The notes: a model not told the origin generated them from the sequence alone. 50,465 nt of DNA from Desulfobacteraceae bacterium (GCA_014237395.1 JABZFP010000002.1:1-50465); one strand, 5' to 3'. Shown: positions 23,702 through 32,991, numbered from the stretch's first letter. Translations and numbers: made by a program.

Positions 23702-24826
23702 ATGGCCTGCGTAACCAAAAAGCGGGGGAAATGGGCAGTTGATTTTTATGATCAGCATGGAACGCGCCGCCTACGGATGTTACCAAAGGGGGCCAATAAG
23801 GCAGAGGCGCGAAAGTTGTTGCGAAAGATCGAAGACCAAGTTTCAAAGCGATGTTATCTACCTGTCAGGGAAGTTCCGACATTCGGCAAAGTAGCAGAGA
23901 ATTGGCTACAGCAAAAGCGCCAGAACGTAAGAGGTTCGACATTAAAAATGTATCGCGGACATGTGAACCATCATTTTGAGGATATCAAGTTCCTCAAAAT
24001 CGACCGTATATCCATCGCCACGGCTGAACGATTCATCACGGAACGCCAAAACAAGGGAATGAACCTAACCACCCTTCGTAAAATCATCGTAACGTTCAAC
24101 CAAATTATGAACTATGCCGTGAGGCATCGATATATCGACCACAATCCTGTCAGAGAGGCAGAACGGCCTCGAAATAAGGGCGAGTTCGAAAAACCGACAA
24201 TCAAGGTATTAAGTCCTTCGGATATCAACACCCTTCTTGAATCTGTATCCAGCGCTAAATTTCGGATGCTGTTCATGCTGGCAATCATGAGCGGGGCACG
24301 ACAGGGGGAACTATTTGGCCTGAAGTGGGCAGATGTGGATTGGTTTAACAAACAGATACGAATCCAACGCACCTATAACTTCGACACCTGGTACAAACCC
24401 AAATCGAAAACCTCTAATCGAAAAATTGATATCGGCCCTTCCGTAATGCGTGAACTGAAAGCCTGGAAACTTGCCTGTCCGCCAAATGCGCTTGACCTCA
24501 TATTTCCCAATGAAGTCGGTAAACCTCTTGATCATGGGAACGTCCTTCAGCGCCACTTCTACCCCGCCCTTAAAACTGCTAACCTGCCGACGATACGTTT
24601 CCATGATTTGCGACACACTTATGCCAGCCTCCTGATTGAGCAAGGCGAAAACATCAAATACATTCAAAGCCAACTCGGGCACGCCAACCCAACCGTCACT
24701 TTGAACGTCTATGCACACCTGATGAAACCGGTGAATCAAGAGGCGGCTGTGAGGTTGGATAAGGTGGTTTTTGAAAAAAGTGGAGACCAAATGGAGACCA
24801 AAACGAAACAAGGGGCTACGGAATGA
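23702..24826 (+). CDS. int: tyrosine site-specific integrase of the element
   Basis: 374 residues from ATG 23702, chosen because AGGGGGG lies just upstream. N-terminal arm-binding region about 1-60, SAM-like core-binding domain about 68-150, catalytic domain about 170-350 with the full set: Arg in SGARQGE, Lys region, HxxR in HDLRHT, His in LGHANP and the nucleophile Tyr in LNVYAHL. It should catalyse integration into tRNA-Phe. The last codons (TKQGATE and stop) lie inside attR, and the stop codon is in the loop of the tRNA terminator hairpin, so recombination at attR exchanges the integrase tail. Confidence 0.95.
   Translation: MACVTKKRGKWAVDFYDQHGTRRLRMLPKGANKAEARKLLRKIEDQVSKRCYLPVREVPTFGKVAENWLQQKRQNVRGSTLKMYRGHVNHHFEDIKFLKIDRISIATAERFITERQNKGMNLTTLRKIIVTFNQIMNYAVRHRYIDHNPVREAERPRNKGEFEKPTIKVLSPSDINTLLESVSSAKFRMLFMLAIMSGARQGELFGLKWADVDWFNKQIRIQRTYNFDTWYKPKSKTSNRKIDIGPSVMRELKAWKLACPPNALDLIFPNEVGKPLDHGNVLQRHFYPALKTANLPTIRFHDLRHTYASLLIEQGENIKYIQSQLGHANPTVTLNVYAHLMKPVNQEAAVRLDKVVFEKSGDQMETKTKQGATE
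24780..24799 (+). repeat. arm-type repeat, right copy
   Basis: GTGGAGACCAAATGGAGACC inside the end of the integrase gene and directly next to attR; identical to 12934-12953. Confidence 0.6.
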
Positions 24827-24839
24827 ACCGTAACCCCTT
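24799..24839 (-). terminator. terminator of tRNA-Phe
   Basis: Minus-strand hairpin AAGGGGTTACGG / CCGTAGCCCCTT (one mismatch, six-base loop) followed by GTTTCGTTTTG, 8 bases after the tRNA CCA end. The stem may also help end the integrase transcript on the plus strand. It is duplicated at attL. Confidence 0.7.
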
Positions 24840-24894
24840 GATATCATTGGTGCCGAGGGACAGATTTGAACTGCCGACACGGGGATTTTCAGTC
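24800..24894. repeat. attR: right 95-bp direct repeat
   Basis: Matches 12712-12806 with one mismatch. Contains the end of the integrase gene, the tRNA terminator and the 3' 47 bases of tRNA-Phe. The match stops in the anticodon stem, as usual for tyrosine integrases that use the anticodon-to-3' part of a tRNA. Confidence 0.92.
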
Positions 24895-24923
24895 CCCTGC
24901 TCTACCGCCTGAGCTACCTCGGC
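24848..24923 (-). tRNA. tRNA-Phe (GAA)
   Basis: 76 bases with CCA encoded. Minus-strand acceptor GCCGAGG pairs with CCTCGGC followed by A-CCA; D arm GCTC..GAGC; anticodon stem GGGGA/TCCCC with loop CTGAAAA, anticodon GAA; T arm GGCAG-TTCAAAT-CTGTC. The 3' half is supplied by the integrated element, which keeps the gene complete. Confidence 0.97.
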
Positions 24924-25026
24924 AAACTGCCGTTGTGATGCTTTCAACGTGATCTGACCAGCCTGTGGATGGTGCGCGGAAAACGGAATCGCTTATCGCA
25001 CAGCCCCACTGATCTGTCAAGCAATT

Positions 25027-25821
25027 TTAGGGCGTGAGGGATTCGTTGCCCTCGCTTGAAACCGGGGATCGCGGCGGTGCTGTGCGCAGGTCGCCATACA
25101 AATGCTGCACCAGTGCGCAGGCCGCAATCGTGGCTGTTTCGGCCCTTAGAATGCGAGGACCAAGGGTTGCCAATCGGAAGCCGGCCTGATCGGCGGCCGC
25201 GGCTTCGCCATCGGAAAAGCCCCCCTCGGGCCCCACGATCACGAGAATCCGCCGGGTGCCGCCCGGGTCGCTGTCCGCAACTATCGGCAAGGCTTGGCGG
25301 GCCCCCTCCCAGAACAGGATACGCGTGTCGAAATGGGAGGCTTCCCGCAACACATCGTCGAGTCGGCCCACCGGCGACAATTCTGGAATCCGTCCCCGAC
25401 GGCATTGCTTGACGGCTTCCCGGGCAATGCGTGCCCAGCGGGCCGCGCGCGAAGCCTGCCGGCGTTCATCCGGCTGGGGTACCGAGCGTTCGGAAATGAA
25501 CGGCAGCCACCGCGTCATGCCCAGCTCCGTCAGCTGGCGCAGCAGAAGATCCATCTTCTGATCCTTTAGCAGCGCCTGGGCCACCACAAGTTCCCCCGAC
25601 GGTTCGCGCTGTGAGGGAAACCGGCGCAACACCTCCAGCACCACCTGATCGCGGGTCAGCGTCCGGATGCGGGCCTCGCCCTGCATGCCGCAGCCGTCGG
25701 AAAGGCCGACCGTCATCCCCGGCTTCAGGCGCAGGACTTTTCCCATGTGACGGACTTCATTGCCACCAATGGTGACAGTCGGCTGCTTCAAGTCATCCGG
25801 CTCGATAAAAAAATAGCGCAT
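25027..25821 (-). CDS. rsmE: 16S rRNA m3U1498 methyltransferase
   Basis: 264 residues from ATG 25821 (MRYFFIE; another ATG lies two codons upstream). RsmE methylates N3 of U1498 in 16S rRNA with SAM, using a SPOUT (trefoil-knot) fold. Seen: N-terminal PUA-like domain (about 1-75), KDQKMDLLLRQLTELG, the REAVKQCRRGRIPEL motif, and the knot motifs IVGPEGGFS and LGPRILRAETAT. The C-terminus is a little longer than usual. No good ribosome-binding site is seen. First chromosomal gene right of the tRNA. Confidence 0.93.
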   Translation of the reverse strand: MRYFFIEPDDLKQPTVTIGGNEVRHMGKVLRLKPGMTVGLSDGCGMQGEARIRTLTRDQVVLEVLRRFPSQREPSGELVVAQALLKDQKMDLLLRQLTELGMTRWLPFISERSVPQPDERRQASRAARWARIAREAVKQCRRGRIPELSPVGRLDDVLREASHFDTRILFWEGARQALPIVADSDPGGTRRILVIVGPEGGFSDGEAAAADQAGFRLATLGPRILRAETATIAACALVQHLYGDLRTAPPRSPVSSEGNESLTP

Positions 25822-25985
25822 GAACATTCATTAGAATGGTCGCGCCCCGCTGTAAATGCTTTTTTGACGCCGCTCGCGACAACGCCCCTATCTTGACACT
25901 CTGCGCCTCCCTGTGATAACTTTCCTCAAATTTACTATAGCGGATTGGCACGCAAAAAAATGATTTCATCATGTAAGAGGGTTCC

Positions 25986-26720
25986 ATGACCGACCAACAC
26001 CCCCCGCATGACCCATCGGAGCCGGAAAATAACGACGGGATCATCGAATTGACGGATGTCGTGGCCATGCCGGAGACGACCGACGATGATATTATCGAAC
26101 TGACGGATGTTGTCGCCCGTGACGCCGGTGATGATGACGGCGTGATCGAGCTCACCGATGTGGTTCAGTCGCCGCCCTCCGAAGAGCCGATTATCGAATT
26201 GACCGAGGTGGTTTCCCCGGTCGATAGAGACGTCGAAGAAGCGATGGCGGAAACACGAGGGGAAGAACCCGAAGAAGTGCCGCCGGCCAGCGATGTCGAG
26301 GAATCGACCAGTGGTGAACTTGCGTTTGCCGAGATGGAGCTGGACATCGAAGACCACACGGATGACGAACTCTTCGATTCGATGGGGATGAACCTGGAGG
26401 CCGATCTCCTCCCTTCCAGCGAAGACAACAGTGAGTTGGATTTTAACCTGAGCACCCAGGAGCTTTCGGACGCCATCGACCTGCTAGACGCCAAACTGGC
26501 CGAGGAGCCGCCCCAACCCCCCACCGTCGATGAGCCGGACATTCAACCTGCGGCCATGGTAGGGCAAGACCAGTTGGAAGCTGCGCTCGAAAACGTGATC
26601 AAAAAAATGGTTGGAGACAAAATCGATCATCTGCTGAACGATGCCATCGAGAAATCGGTATCCGCCGAAATCGCGCGCCTCAAGGAACAATTGCTCGGAG
26701 ACCATCCGGAAAAACCTTAA
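25986..26720 (+). CDS. acidic protein with four IIELTDVV repeats
   Basis: 244 residues, very acidic. Four repeats of [IV]IELT[DE]VV lie at about 19-26, 36-43, 53-60 and 69-76, with Asp/Glu/Pro-rich linkers. The centre (80-190) is disordered-looking. The C-terminal 45 residues (LEAALENVIKKMVGDKIDHL and DAIEKSVSAEIARLKEQ) form amphipathic helices like the oligomerisation region of PopZ-type (DUF2497) or similar polar scaffold proteins. No signal peptide. Such ELTDVV proteins recur in deltaproteobacteria; the repeats are likely short linear binding motifs. Divergent from rsmE; a terminator separates it from valS. Confidence 0.7.
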   Translation: MTDQHPPHDPSEPENNDGIIELTDVVAMPETTDDDIIELTDVVARDAGDDDGVIELTDVVQSPPSEEPIIELTEVVSPVDRDVEEAMAETRGEEPEEVPPASDVEESTSGELAFAEMELDIEDHTDDELFDSMGMNLEADLLPSSEDNSELDFNLSTQELSDAIDLLDAKLAEEPPQPPTVDEPDIQPAAMVGQDQLEAALENVIKKMVGDKIDHLLNDAIEKSVSAEIARLKEQLLGDHPEKP

Positions 26721-26762
26721 TTATCAAGTTCTGCGGACTTACGGTCAGCGAATGAGGACAGT

Positions 26763-26788
26763 GGGGATTATTTTATAATCCCCTTTTT
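26763..26788 (+). terminator. rho-independent terminator
   Basis: GGGGATTAT (26763-26771), TTT loop, ATAATCCCC (26775-26783) and five T. Lies 24 bases before the valS start, inside its leader, so it could also act as an attenuator. Confidence 0.8.
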
Positions 26789-26811
26789 CAATTTAAGAAG
26801 GAGTCGGTTGC

Positions 26812-29475
26812 ATGAATTCAGATGTGTTGAATAAAGGGTACGAACCGCACGAAGTGGAACGGAAATGGTACCAGTACTGGGAAAGCAACGGGTCTTTCAC
26901 GGCCCAGGAAGAAAATGCGGCGCCCGCCTATTCGATCGTGATTCCCCCCCCCAATGTCACCGGCGTTCTTCACATGGGCCATGCCCTGAATATCACCCTG
27001 CAGGATACGTTGTGCCGTTACCGGCGGTTGCGGGGTGACAACGTGCTCTGGATGCCGGGCACGGACCACGCCGGTATCGCCACCCAAAATGTGGTGGAAC
27101 GCAAACTGGCCGAGGACGGCACCGACCGCCATGCCCTGGGGCGCGAAAAGTTCATCGAAGCCGTCTGGGAATGGCGGGAAAAATACGGCAGTGCCATTAT
27201 CAACCAGCTCAAACGCCTGGGCGCCTCCTGCGACTGGCCCCGGGAACGCTTCACCATGGACGAGGGTCTCTCACAGGCCGTGCGCAAAGTATTTGTTCAG
27301 CTTTACGACGAAGGCCTGATTTACCGCGGCGATTACATTATCAACTGGTGCCATCGCTGCCATACCGCCCTGGCGGACCTGGAAGTGGAGCACGAGGACG
27401 TCGACGGCCACCTCTACCATATCCGCTACCCGTTTGCCCGCGAAGACGGCGGCATCGTGGTAGCCACGACGCGCCCCGAGACCATGCTGGGCGATACGGC
27501 GGTGGCCATCAATCCGGAGGATGAGCGCTATGCCGGGCTGAACGCCACCCATGTCACCCTGCCGCTCATGGAACGCGAGATCCCCATTATCCGGGACGGG
27601 TATGTCGATCTCAAATTCGGGACAGGGGCCTTGAAGGTCACACCGGCCCACGACCCCAACGACTTCGAAATCGGCCAGCGGCACCAGTTGCCCAGTGTCA
27701 AAGTGATCGGCGACGACGGCATCATGACGGCAGAGGCCGGCCGCTTTGCCGGACTGGATCGCTTTGCATGCCGTGACGCCGTGGTGGAAGCCCTGCGGGA
27801 GCTGGGGGCGCTGGTTAAAATCGAGCCGCTCAATCATAGCGTCGGCCACTGCTACCGCTGCAAAACCGTGGTGGAGCCGAATCTCTCCACCCAGTGGTTC
27901 GTCAAGGTCAAACCACTGGCGGAAAAAGCGATTCAGGCCGTCGAGAGCGGCCAAACCAAGATCATCCCGACCAACTGGACCCAGACCTATTATGACTGGA
28001 TGCACAACATCCGGGACTGGTGCATTTCGCGCCAGATCTGGTGGGGCCACCAGATACCGGCCTGGACTTGTGAAGACTGCGGTGAGATCACGGTAGCCAT
28101 GGAGGATCCCACCGCCTGCGGCAAATGCGGCGCTGCGCACCTGATCCGCGACACCGATGTTCTCGACACCTGGTTCAGTTCGGCCTTATGGCCCTTTTCC
28201 ACCATGGGCTGGCCGGAGCACACCAAGCTCCTGAAGACCTTCTATCCCACCGCGACACTGGTTACCGGGTTTGACATCCTGTTCTTCTGGGTGGCCCGCA
28301 TGATGATGATGGGGTTGCATTTCATGGACGACGTGCCCTTTCGCGACGTGTATGTCCACGCCCTGGTGCGGGACGAGCACGGCAAAAAAATGAGCAAATC
28401 CAAGGGCAACGTCATCGATCCCCTGAATGTCATCGATGCCTATGGAACGGATGCCTTTCGGTTCACGCTGACGGCGTTTGCCGCCCAAGGACGCGACATC
28501 AAGATGTCCGAAAAACGGGTCGAAGGCTACCGCAATTTCATCAACAAACTCTGGAACGCCGCCCGGTTTGCCCTGATGCACCTCCAAAAACGGGCCGAGC
28601 TGCCCGAAAAGGAGCGGTTGAGCGTCCCCGACCGCTGGATCCTTTCGCGCCTGAAAACCTTGATTCGCGAGACCGGCCAGGCCCTGGACGATTACCGCTT
28701 CAACGATGCCGCGACGATGCTCTACCAGTTCGTCTGGCACGAATTCTGCGACTGGTATCTGGAAGCCATCAAACCTGCGCTCTATGGCAACCAGGGCGAA
28801 GATCGCCAGCAGGCCACCCTGGGCGTCCTGTGGCGCGTATTGCACGATACCTTGATCCTGCTGCACCCGGTCATTCCTTTCGTGACCGAGGAGATCTGGG
28901 AGAAATTCCCCGGCACCGAAGGCTCGATCATGCAGGCGACTTTTCCGGCCGATGCGCCCGCGGCCGAAACCATCGCGGAAGACACCCAGGCCGAAACCGC
29001 CATGCAGATCATCACGCAGGTCATCACCGGTATCCGCAACATACGCGGCGAGATGAACATAGCCCCGGGCCTGAAACTGAACGCCATCGTGCAGACCGAC
29101 GATACGGATGTAAACGCCCCCTTGCAGGCCCATCAGGATCTGGTGTCCAACCTGGCCCGGCTGGAAAGCCTGGTGATCGCACCCATGGGCAAAAAGCCCA
29201 AGGCGGCCGCCACGGCGGTAATCGACGGCGCCACCATTTTCGTGTCCCTGGAAGGCATCATCGATTTCGGCCAGGAAGCCGCCCGCCTGCAAAAAGAAAT
29301 CGGGAAAATCGATACGGAACTATCGACGCTGAACAAGAAACTCGGCAACGAGGATTTCCTGAAAAAAGCCCCCGAAGCCGTGGTAAACAAGGTCAAGCAC
29401 CAGCAGGCCGCCTTTTCGGAAAAGCGGCAGGCCCTGGAAATGCACCTGACACGGATCGAAGCGCTGGCCTCCTGA
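26812..29475 (+). CDS. valS: valyl-tRNA synthetase
   Basis: Charges tRNA-Val with valine; cytosolic class Ia enzyme. 887 residues, normal length. HIGH motif as HMGH at 54-57, KMSKS at about 527-531, the CP1 editing domain between (about 190-340), a CxxC pair of zinc-ribbon type in the connective region (CEDCGEI and CGKCGAA), an anticodon-binding domain from about 600, and the C-terminal coiled-coil arm of valyl enzymes ([20 protein letters not shown]). AGGAG precedes the ATG. A terminator-like hairpin in the leader may reflect regulation. Confidence 0.97.
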   Translation: MNSDVLNKGYEPHEVERKWYQYWESNGSFTAQEENAAPAYSIVIPPPNVTGVLHMGHALNITLQDTLCRYRRLRGDNVLWMPGTDHAGIATQNVVERKLAEDGTDRHALGREKFIEAVWEWREKYGSAIINQLKRLGASCDWPRERFTMDEGLSQAVRKVFVQLYDEGLIYRGDYIINWCHRCHTALADLEVEHEDVDGHLYHIRYPFAREDGGIVVATTRPETMLGDTAVAINPEDERYAGLNATHVTLPLMEREIPIIRDGYVDLKFGTGALKVTPAHDPNDFEIGQRHQLPSVKVIGDDGIMTAEAGRFAGLDRFACRDAVVEALRELGALVKIEPLNHSVGHCYRCKTVVEPNLSTQWFVKVKPLAEKAIQAVESGQTKIIPTNWTQTYYDWMHNIRDWCISRQIWWGHQIPAWTCEDCGEITVAMEDPTACGKCGAAHLIRDTDVLDTWFSSALWPFSTMGWPEHTKLLKTFYPTATLVTGFDILFFWVARMMMMGLHFMDDVPFRDVYVHALVRDEHGKKMSKSKGNVIDPLNVIDAYGTDAFRFTLTAFAAQGRDIKMSEKRVEGYRNFINKLWNAARFALMHLQKRAELPEKERLSVPDRWILSRLKTLIRETGQALDDYRFNDAATMLYQFVWHEFCDWYLEAIKPALYGNQGEDRQQATLGVLWRVLHDTLILLHPVIPFVTEEIWEKFPGTEGSIMQATFPADAPAAETIAEDTQAETAMQIITQVITGIRNIRGEMNIAPGLKLNAIVQTDDTDVNAPLQAHQDLVSNLARLESLVIAPMGKKPKAAATAVIDGATIFVSLEGIIDFGQEAARLQKEIGKIDTELSTLNKKLGNEDFLKKAPEAVVNKVKHQQAAFSEKRQALEMHLTRIEALAS

Positions 29476-29531
29476 TACGGCATAAGCAGCCGCCAGCCGG
29501 GTCCACTGCGCTAGCGGCCTGAAAGAAGCGA

Positions 29532-30374
29532 ATGATGACCATGCACGCTCTGAATCGCCTGATCGATCTCGCCCTGGAAGAAGATATCGGGACGGGGGAT
29601 ATCACGACGGAGACCCTGATTCCAGCCGATGCCGAAGGGGATGCCGCCCTCATCGCCAAGGAAGATCTGGTGCTGGCCGGCATACCGGTGGCACAGGCGG
29701 TCTTCAGGCGCCTGGATCCGACCATCACCTTTCCGGAACAACTTGCCGATGGCACCTCTGTCACGCCTGGAACCTGTGTCCTGAAAGTCCACGGGCGTCT
29801 GCAATCCCTGCTGACCGGTGAACGCACGGCCTTGAATTTCCTGCAGCGCCTGTCCGGCATTGCCACCCATGTGCGCCGCTATCTGGAAGCCATGCCGGCC
29901 ACCGCCATCCGCCTGGTGGATACCCGCAAAACCACCCCCGGCTGGCGCGCCCTGGAAAAATATGCCGTCCGCACCGGGGGGGCCGCCAACCACCGCATGA
30001 GCCTGAGCGACGGTATCCTGATCAAGGACAATCATGTGGCGATTTGCGGCGGCATACGCGCAGCCCTGGAAAAAGCCCGCCAGACAGCGCCCCACACCCT
30101 CAAGCTGGAAATCGAAGTCGCAACGCCGGCCGAAGCCCAGGAAGCCGCCGAAGCCGGCGCCGATATCATCATGTTGGACAACATGGCGCCGGAAACGATA
30201 AGGGAAGCCGTGCACCGGATCGACGGCCGGGCGTTGGTGGAAGTATCGGGGGGGGTGAACCGAAACAACATCGCCGCGCTGGCTGCCAGCGGAGTGGATA
30301 TCGTGTCGGTGGGCGCCCTGACCCATTCGGCCGTGGCCGTGGATATCAGCATGACAATCTTGAACGCATCCTGA
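29532..30374 (+). CDS. nadC: nicotinate-nucleotide pyrophosphorylase (carboxylating)
   Basis: Converts quinolinate and PRPP to nicotinate mononucleotide and CO2 in de novo NAD synthesis. 280 residues. Typical motifs: EDIGTGDIT at the start, GERTALNFLQRLSGIAT, DTRKTTPGWR (substrate-binding Arg and Lys), RTGGAANHRMSL, IKDNH, EVSGGV and DIVSVGALTHS. Starts at one of three close in-frame ATGs (29532, 29535, 29541). Lies 56 bases after valS on the same strand. Confidence 0.95.
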   Translation: MMTMHALNRLIDLALEEDIGTGDITTETLIPADAEGDAALIAKEDLVLAGIPVAQAVFRRLDPTITFPEQLADGTSVTPGTCVLKVHGRLQSLLTGERTALNFLQRLSGIATHVRRYLEAMPATAIRLVDTRKTTPGWRALEKYAVRTGGAANHRMSLSDGILIKDNHVAICGGIRAALEKARQTAPHTLKLEIEVATPAEAQEAAEAGADIIMLDNMAPETIREAVHRIDGRALVEVSGGVNRNNIAALAASGVDIVSVGALTHSAVAVDISMTILNAS

Positions 30375-30405
30375 AAAGCCGTCGGCCGGAGCCGACCGGA
30401 ACGCC

Positions 30406-31380
30406 ATGATCCCGCTGCGCGACACCATTCGCTCCCAGAACTACCCCGTCGTCAACAACCTTTTGATCGGCGTCAATGTACTCGTTTTCCTGATCCAACT
30501 CTCCCAGGGCCCCAACCTGGATCGGTTCGTCTTCACCTACGGGCTGGTACCGGCCAAATTCACCCACCCGGCCCTGTCCGCCTATTTCGGCCTGGCCGGC
30601 AACCTGTTTTCGCTGCTGTCCTTCATGTTCCTGCACGGCGGGTTCCTGCATCTCCTGGGAAATATGTGGAGTCTTTATATCTTCGGCGACAACGTGGAAG
30701 ACCGGCTGGGGCCGCTGCGCTACCTTGGGTTCTACCTGGCCGCCGGGTTGATCTCGGGCCTCTTTCACATGGCACTCAACATGAATTCCCAGATCCCCAC
30801 CATCGGCGCCAGCGGCGCCATTGCCGGTGTAATGGGGGCCTATTTCATCCTTTACCCGGCTTCCAAAATCCTGACCCTGATCCCGATTATCTTCATCCCC
30901 TGGTTCATCGAGATCCCGGCCTTCGTATTTCTGGGCATCTGGTTCGTACTCCAGTTCCTCAGCGCGGCGGGATCGCATGGCGGGGCCACCGGCATTGCGT
31001 GGTGGGCGCATGTGGGCGGTTTCATAGGGGGCATCGTCCTGCTGAAACTCTTCACCCTGGTGCCCAAGGCCGGTCTTTCGCGCAAGCTTCAGTCCACCAC
31101 CACCAAGAAGACCTCCCATCGTTTGCAGGTGCTGCACCCTACCGGTGCGTCCGATTCCCTCCACCTTTACGCCACGCTCCCCATCACGGCCTTCGAGGCC
31201 CTGGCGGGCACCAGTAAATATGTTACCATCCCCCAGGGATTCCGCCGCAGGACCCTGCGGGTCAACGTGCCGCCCGGCATCAAGGAAGGCAATACCCTGC
31301 GCCTGCAGGGCCAGGGTCGGACGTCACCCGCCGGCGACAAAGGGGATCTCTACCTGCAGGTTCAGTTCGTGTCCTGGTGA
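30406..31380 (+). CDS. rhomboid protease fused to a DnaJ C-terminal-like domain
   Basis: 324 residues. Residues 1-225 are a rhomboid intramembrane serine protease: about seven hydrophobic segments, HGGFLHLLGNM in the second, catalytic Ser in GASGAIAGVMG and catalytic His in WWAHVGGFIGG. Residues about 245-324 resemble the C-terminal substrate-binding domain of DnaJ/CbpA: LYATLPITAFEALAGTSKYV, PQGFRRRTLRVNVPPGIKEG, LRLQGQG and GDLYLQVQF. The J domain itself is missing. The tail would face the cytosol and could deliver or hold unfolded membrane clients. 31 bases after nadC, probably the same transcript. Confidence 0.85.
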   Translation: MIPLRDTIRSQNYPVVNNLLIGVNVLVFLIQLSQGPNLDRFVFTYGLVPAKFTHPALSAYFGLAGNLFSLLSFMFLHGGFLHLLGNMWSLYIFGDNVEDRLGPLRYLGFYLAAGLISGLFHMALNMNSQIPTIGASGAIAGVMGAYFILYPASKILTLIPIIFIPWFIEIPAFVFLGIWFVLQFLSAAGSHGGATGIAWWAHVGGFIGGIVLLKLFTLVPKAGLSRKLQSTTTKKTSHRLQVLHPTGASDSLHLYATLPITAFEALAGTSKYVTIPQGFRRRTLRVNVPPGIKEGNTLRLQGQGRTSPAGDKGDLYLQVQFVSW

Positions 31381-31485
31381 TAAGAGCGTTCGGGGGACCG
31401 TTGCCCTTACGAAAGTTGAAATGATGGGTCGTCGCCGTGCGCTGTTGAAAGGCGATCATCGCTGCAACATGCCCTGCCTTGATGA

Positions 31486-32184
31486 TCACACCAGGATTTC
31501 GCAGAAAACACTGGCGTCAGCCACGACATCCACCGTGGCTTGCCGCCCGAGCCCCCGGGACAACGATCGGAATTGGTCGGGCGTTACGGTCGTGGCCCGG
31601 AACCCGTCCTTGCAGACGATCACCCCCCGGCCCGTGGCGGTCTCGTCGATCTCGCCCAAAAGCCCCTCACACGCCTGAAGACGGAACCATTCCAGACGGT
31701 GGTCCCAGAAGGCCTCCGCATAGCTCGAAAAAAGCACCCGCCCGCCGGGCCGTGTGACGTCGACCGCCGCGGCCAGCAGGGCTCGCTGATCCACCCGGAA
31801 GGCTGAAATTCCATTCTGTATGCAGCAGACCAGGTCGAAAGTGGCGGGCGGAAAAGCGAGGCGTACGGCATCCATCAGGGCCAGCATGACATCTGGAAAA
31901 CCCGCCAGATAGTCCCGGGCCAGGTCCAGACTGGCGTAAGAGATGTCGATCCCCACCAGGACGCCCGCCGAGGGCGTCAAGGCCTTCAGCACGCGCCCGT
32001 AGCCGCAGCCCAGTTCCAGCACACGACCTCCCACTGGCAAAAGTGCCTGCACATGATCAATCTCCGCCGCCAGATAGCGCCTGACCGGTTCAGAGGCCAG
32101 ATCGTAGACCTTCTGCAGGCGATCCGCGGCCAGTTTTTCGGCGTAATAGGATTTTTTCCCGGGTTGGTCGGCGTCACTGGTCAT
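31486..32184 (-). CDS. class I SAM-dependent methyltransferase
   Basis: 232 residues. SAM-binding motif I is VLELGCGYGRVL, followed by VGIDISYASLDLA and the motif IV region FDLVCCIQNGISAF. The tyrosine- and lysine-rich start (KSYYAEKLAADRLQKVYD) resembles small-molecule methyltransferases of the UbiE/COQ5 type. Substrate unknown. Converges on the rhomboid gene. Confidence 0.8.
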   Translation of the reverse strand: MTSDADQPGKKSYYAEKLAADRLQKVYDLASEPVRRYLAAEIDHVQALLPVGGRVLELGCGYGRVLKALTPSAGVLVGIDISYASLDLARDYLAGFPDVMLALMDAVRLAFPPATFDLVCCIQNGISAFRVDQRALLAAAVDVTRPGGRVLFSSYAEAFWDHRLEWFRLQACEGLLGEIDETATGRGVIVCKDGFRATTVTPDQFRSLSRGLGRQATVDVVADASVFCEILV

Positions 32185-32303
32185 TATACGATTCCATTGC
32201 CAATCTTTTCGATTTTGGCGGGCTGCCGGGCGATGAAATGAGGGACAAATTTCGAGATTCGTGGACGGTAGGGATGGGATAAAAGGCGTTTTTCAGGTGG
32301 TTT

Positions 32304-32957
32304 TTATTTTTCCACGATAAGATTGCTCAGTTCATCCCGGTCATCTTCACGGATCGGGAAATGGGCGCCCAGCAGGCTGCCGACGTCGGCCACGGCCATA
32401 CAGATCGCATCCCCCGCACGCTTTTGTCTGATACCCTCAACAATGGACGCAACGATCACGTCCCACTGATCCTGGGCCACTTTGCGATTGATGCCCCGGT
32501 CAGCCAGCACCCACACGCGATGTTCGAACAGGGAAATAAAAATGAGCACGCCGGTTTCTTCCCGGGTGCGATGGATCCCTTTTTTGAAGAAACTGGTAAC
32601 GGCCGCTTCCTGGACTTCTTCATCGATTTCGCGATTGGAAATAAATAACCGTTTAAGATTTAAAAAATGGCGGACAATTGTCAGACCGGCCACAAAGAGC
32701 GCGCTAAACAGCCCCAGAAAAACCCACAGGTTCCAGGTGCCGATCCAAAACCAGCCACCGGCCAGCGGGGTCAGCAGGAGCGCTGTCGGGAGCGCCAAGG
32801 TGGCGCCGCCGATAACATCGGCCATGGGATAATGATAACTGGACGAGACCACCATGGGAACAATTTCGCCGGTAGTTTTTTTCTCGGCGGCTTCAACTGC
32901 CGCCGTAATGGCGGCCCGATCCGCATCACTCAAAAGCCGTCTGGTCAGATCTCTCAT
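32304..32957 (-). CDS. membrane protein with TPM domain
   Basis: 217 residues from ATG 32957 (GAGGA seven bases upstream; a GTG lies two codons before). A TPM fold (Psb32/YgcG-like) split around two hydrophobic helices at about 50-95: EKKTTGEIVPMVV, then TGVLIFISLFEHRVWVLADRGI. Downstream partner of the larger TPM protein and LemA; the three genes form a minus-strand unit with 6-35 base gaps. Function in the envelope is not well known. Confidence 0.8.
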   Translation of the reverse strand: MRDLTRRLLSDADRAAITAAVEAAEKKTTGEIVPMVVSSSYHYPMADVIGGATLALPTALLLTPLAGGWFWIGTWNLWVFLGLFSALFVAGLTIVRHFLNLKRLFISNREIDEEVQEAAVTSFFKKGIHRTREETGVLIFISLFEHRVWVLADRGINRKVAQDQWDVIVASIVEGIRQKRAGDAICMAVADVGSLLGAHFPIREDDRDELSNLIVEK

Positions 32958-32991
32958 GGACACGTCCTCTTTCCTGGCGCCGGTTCAGCCG

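Larger units (their letters stand above)
12712..24894. mobile_element. integrative element in tRNA-Phe
   Basis: About 12.1 kb between 95-bp direct repeats, with a tyrosine integrase whose 3' end lies inside the right repeat and a full tRNA-Phe at the right border. The DNA is more AT-rich than the chromosome on both sides. Hallmarks: integrase, divergent ribbon-helix-helix repressor, AlpA-like HTH protein, winged-helix replication-type protein, Cys-rich phage-type protein. No relaxase, coupling protein, terminase or capsid gene is seen, so it is not a full ICE or prophage; it may be a mobilisable or satellite-type island. Confidence 0.9.
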
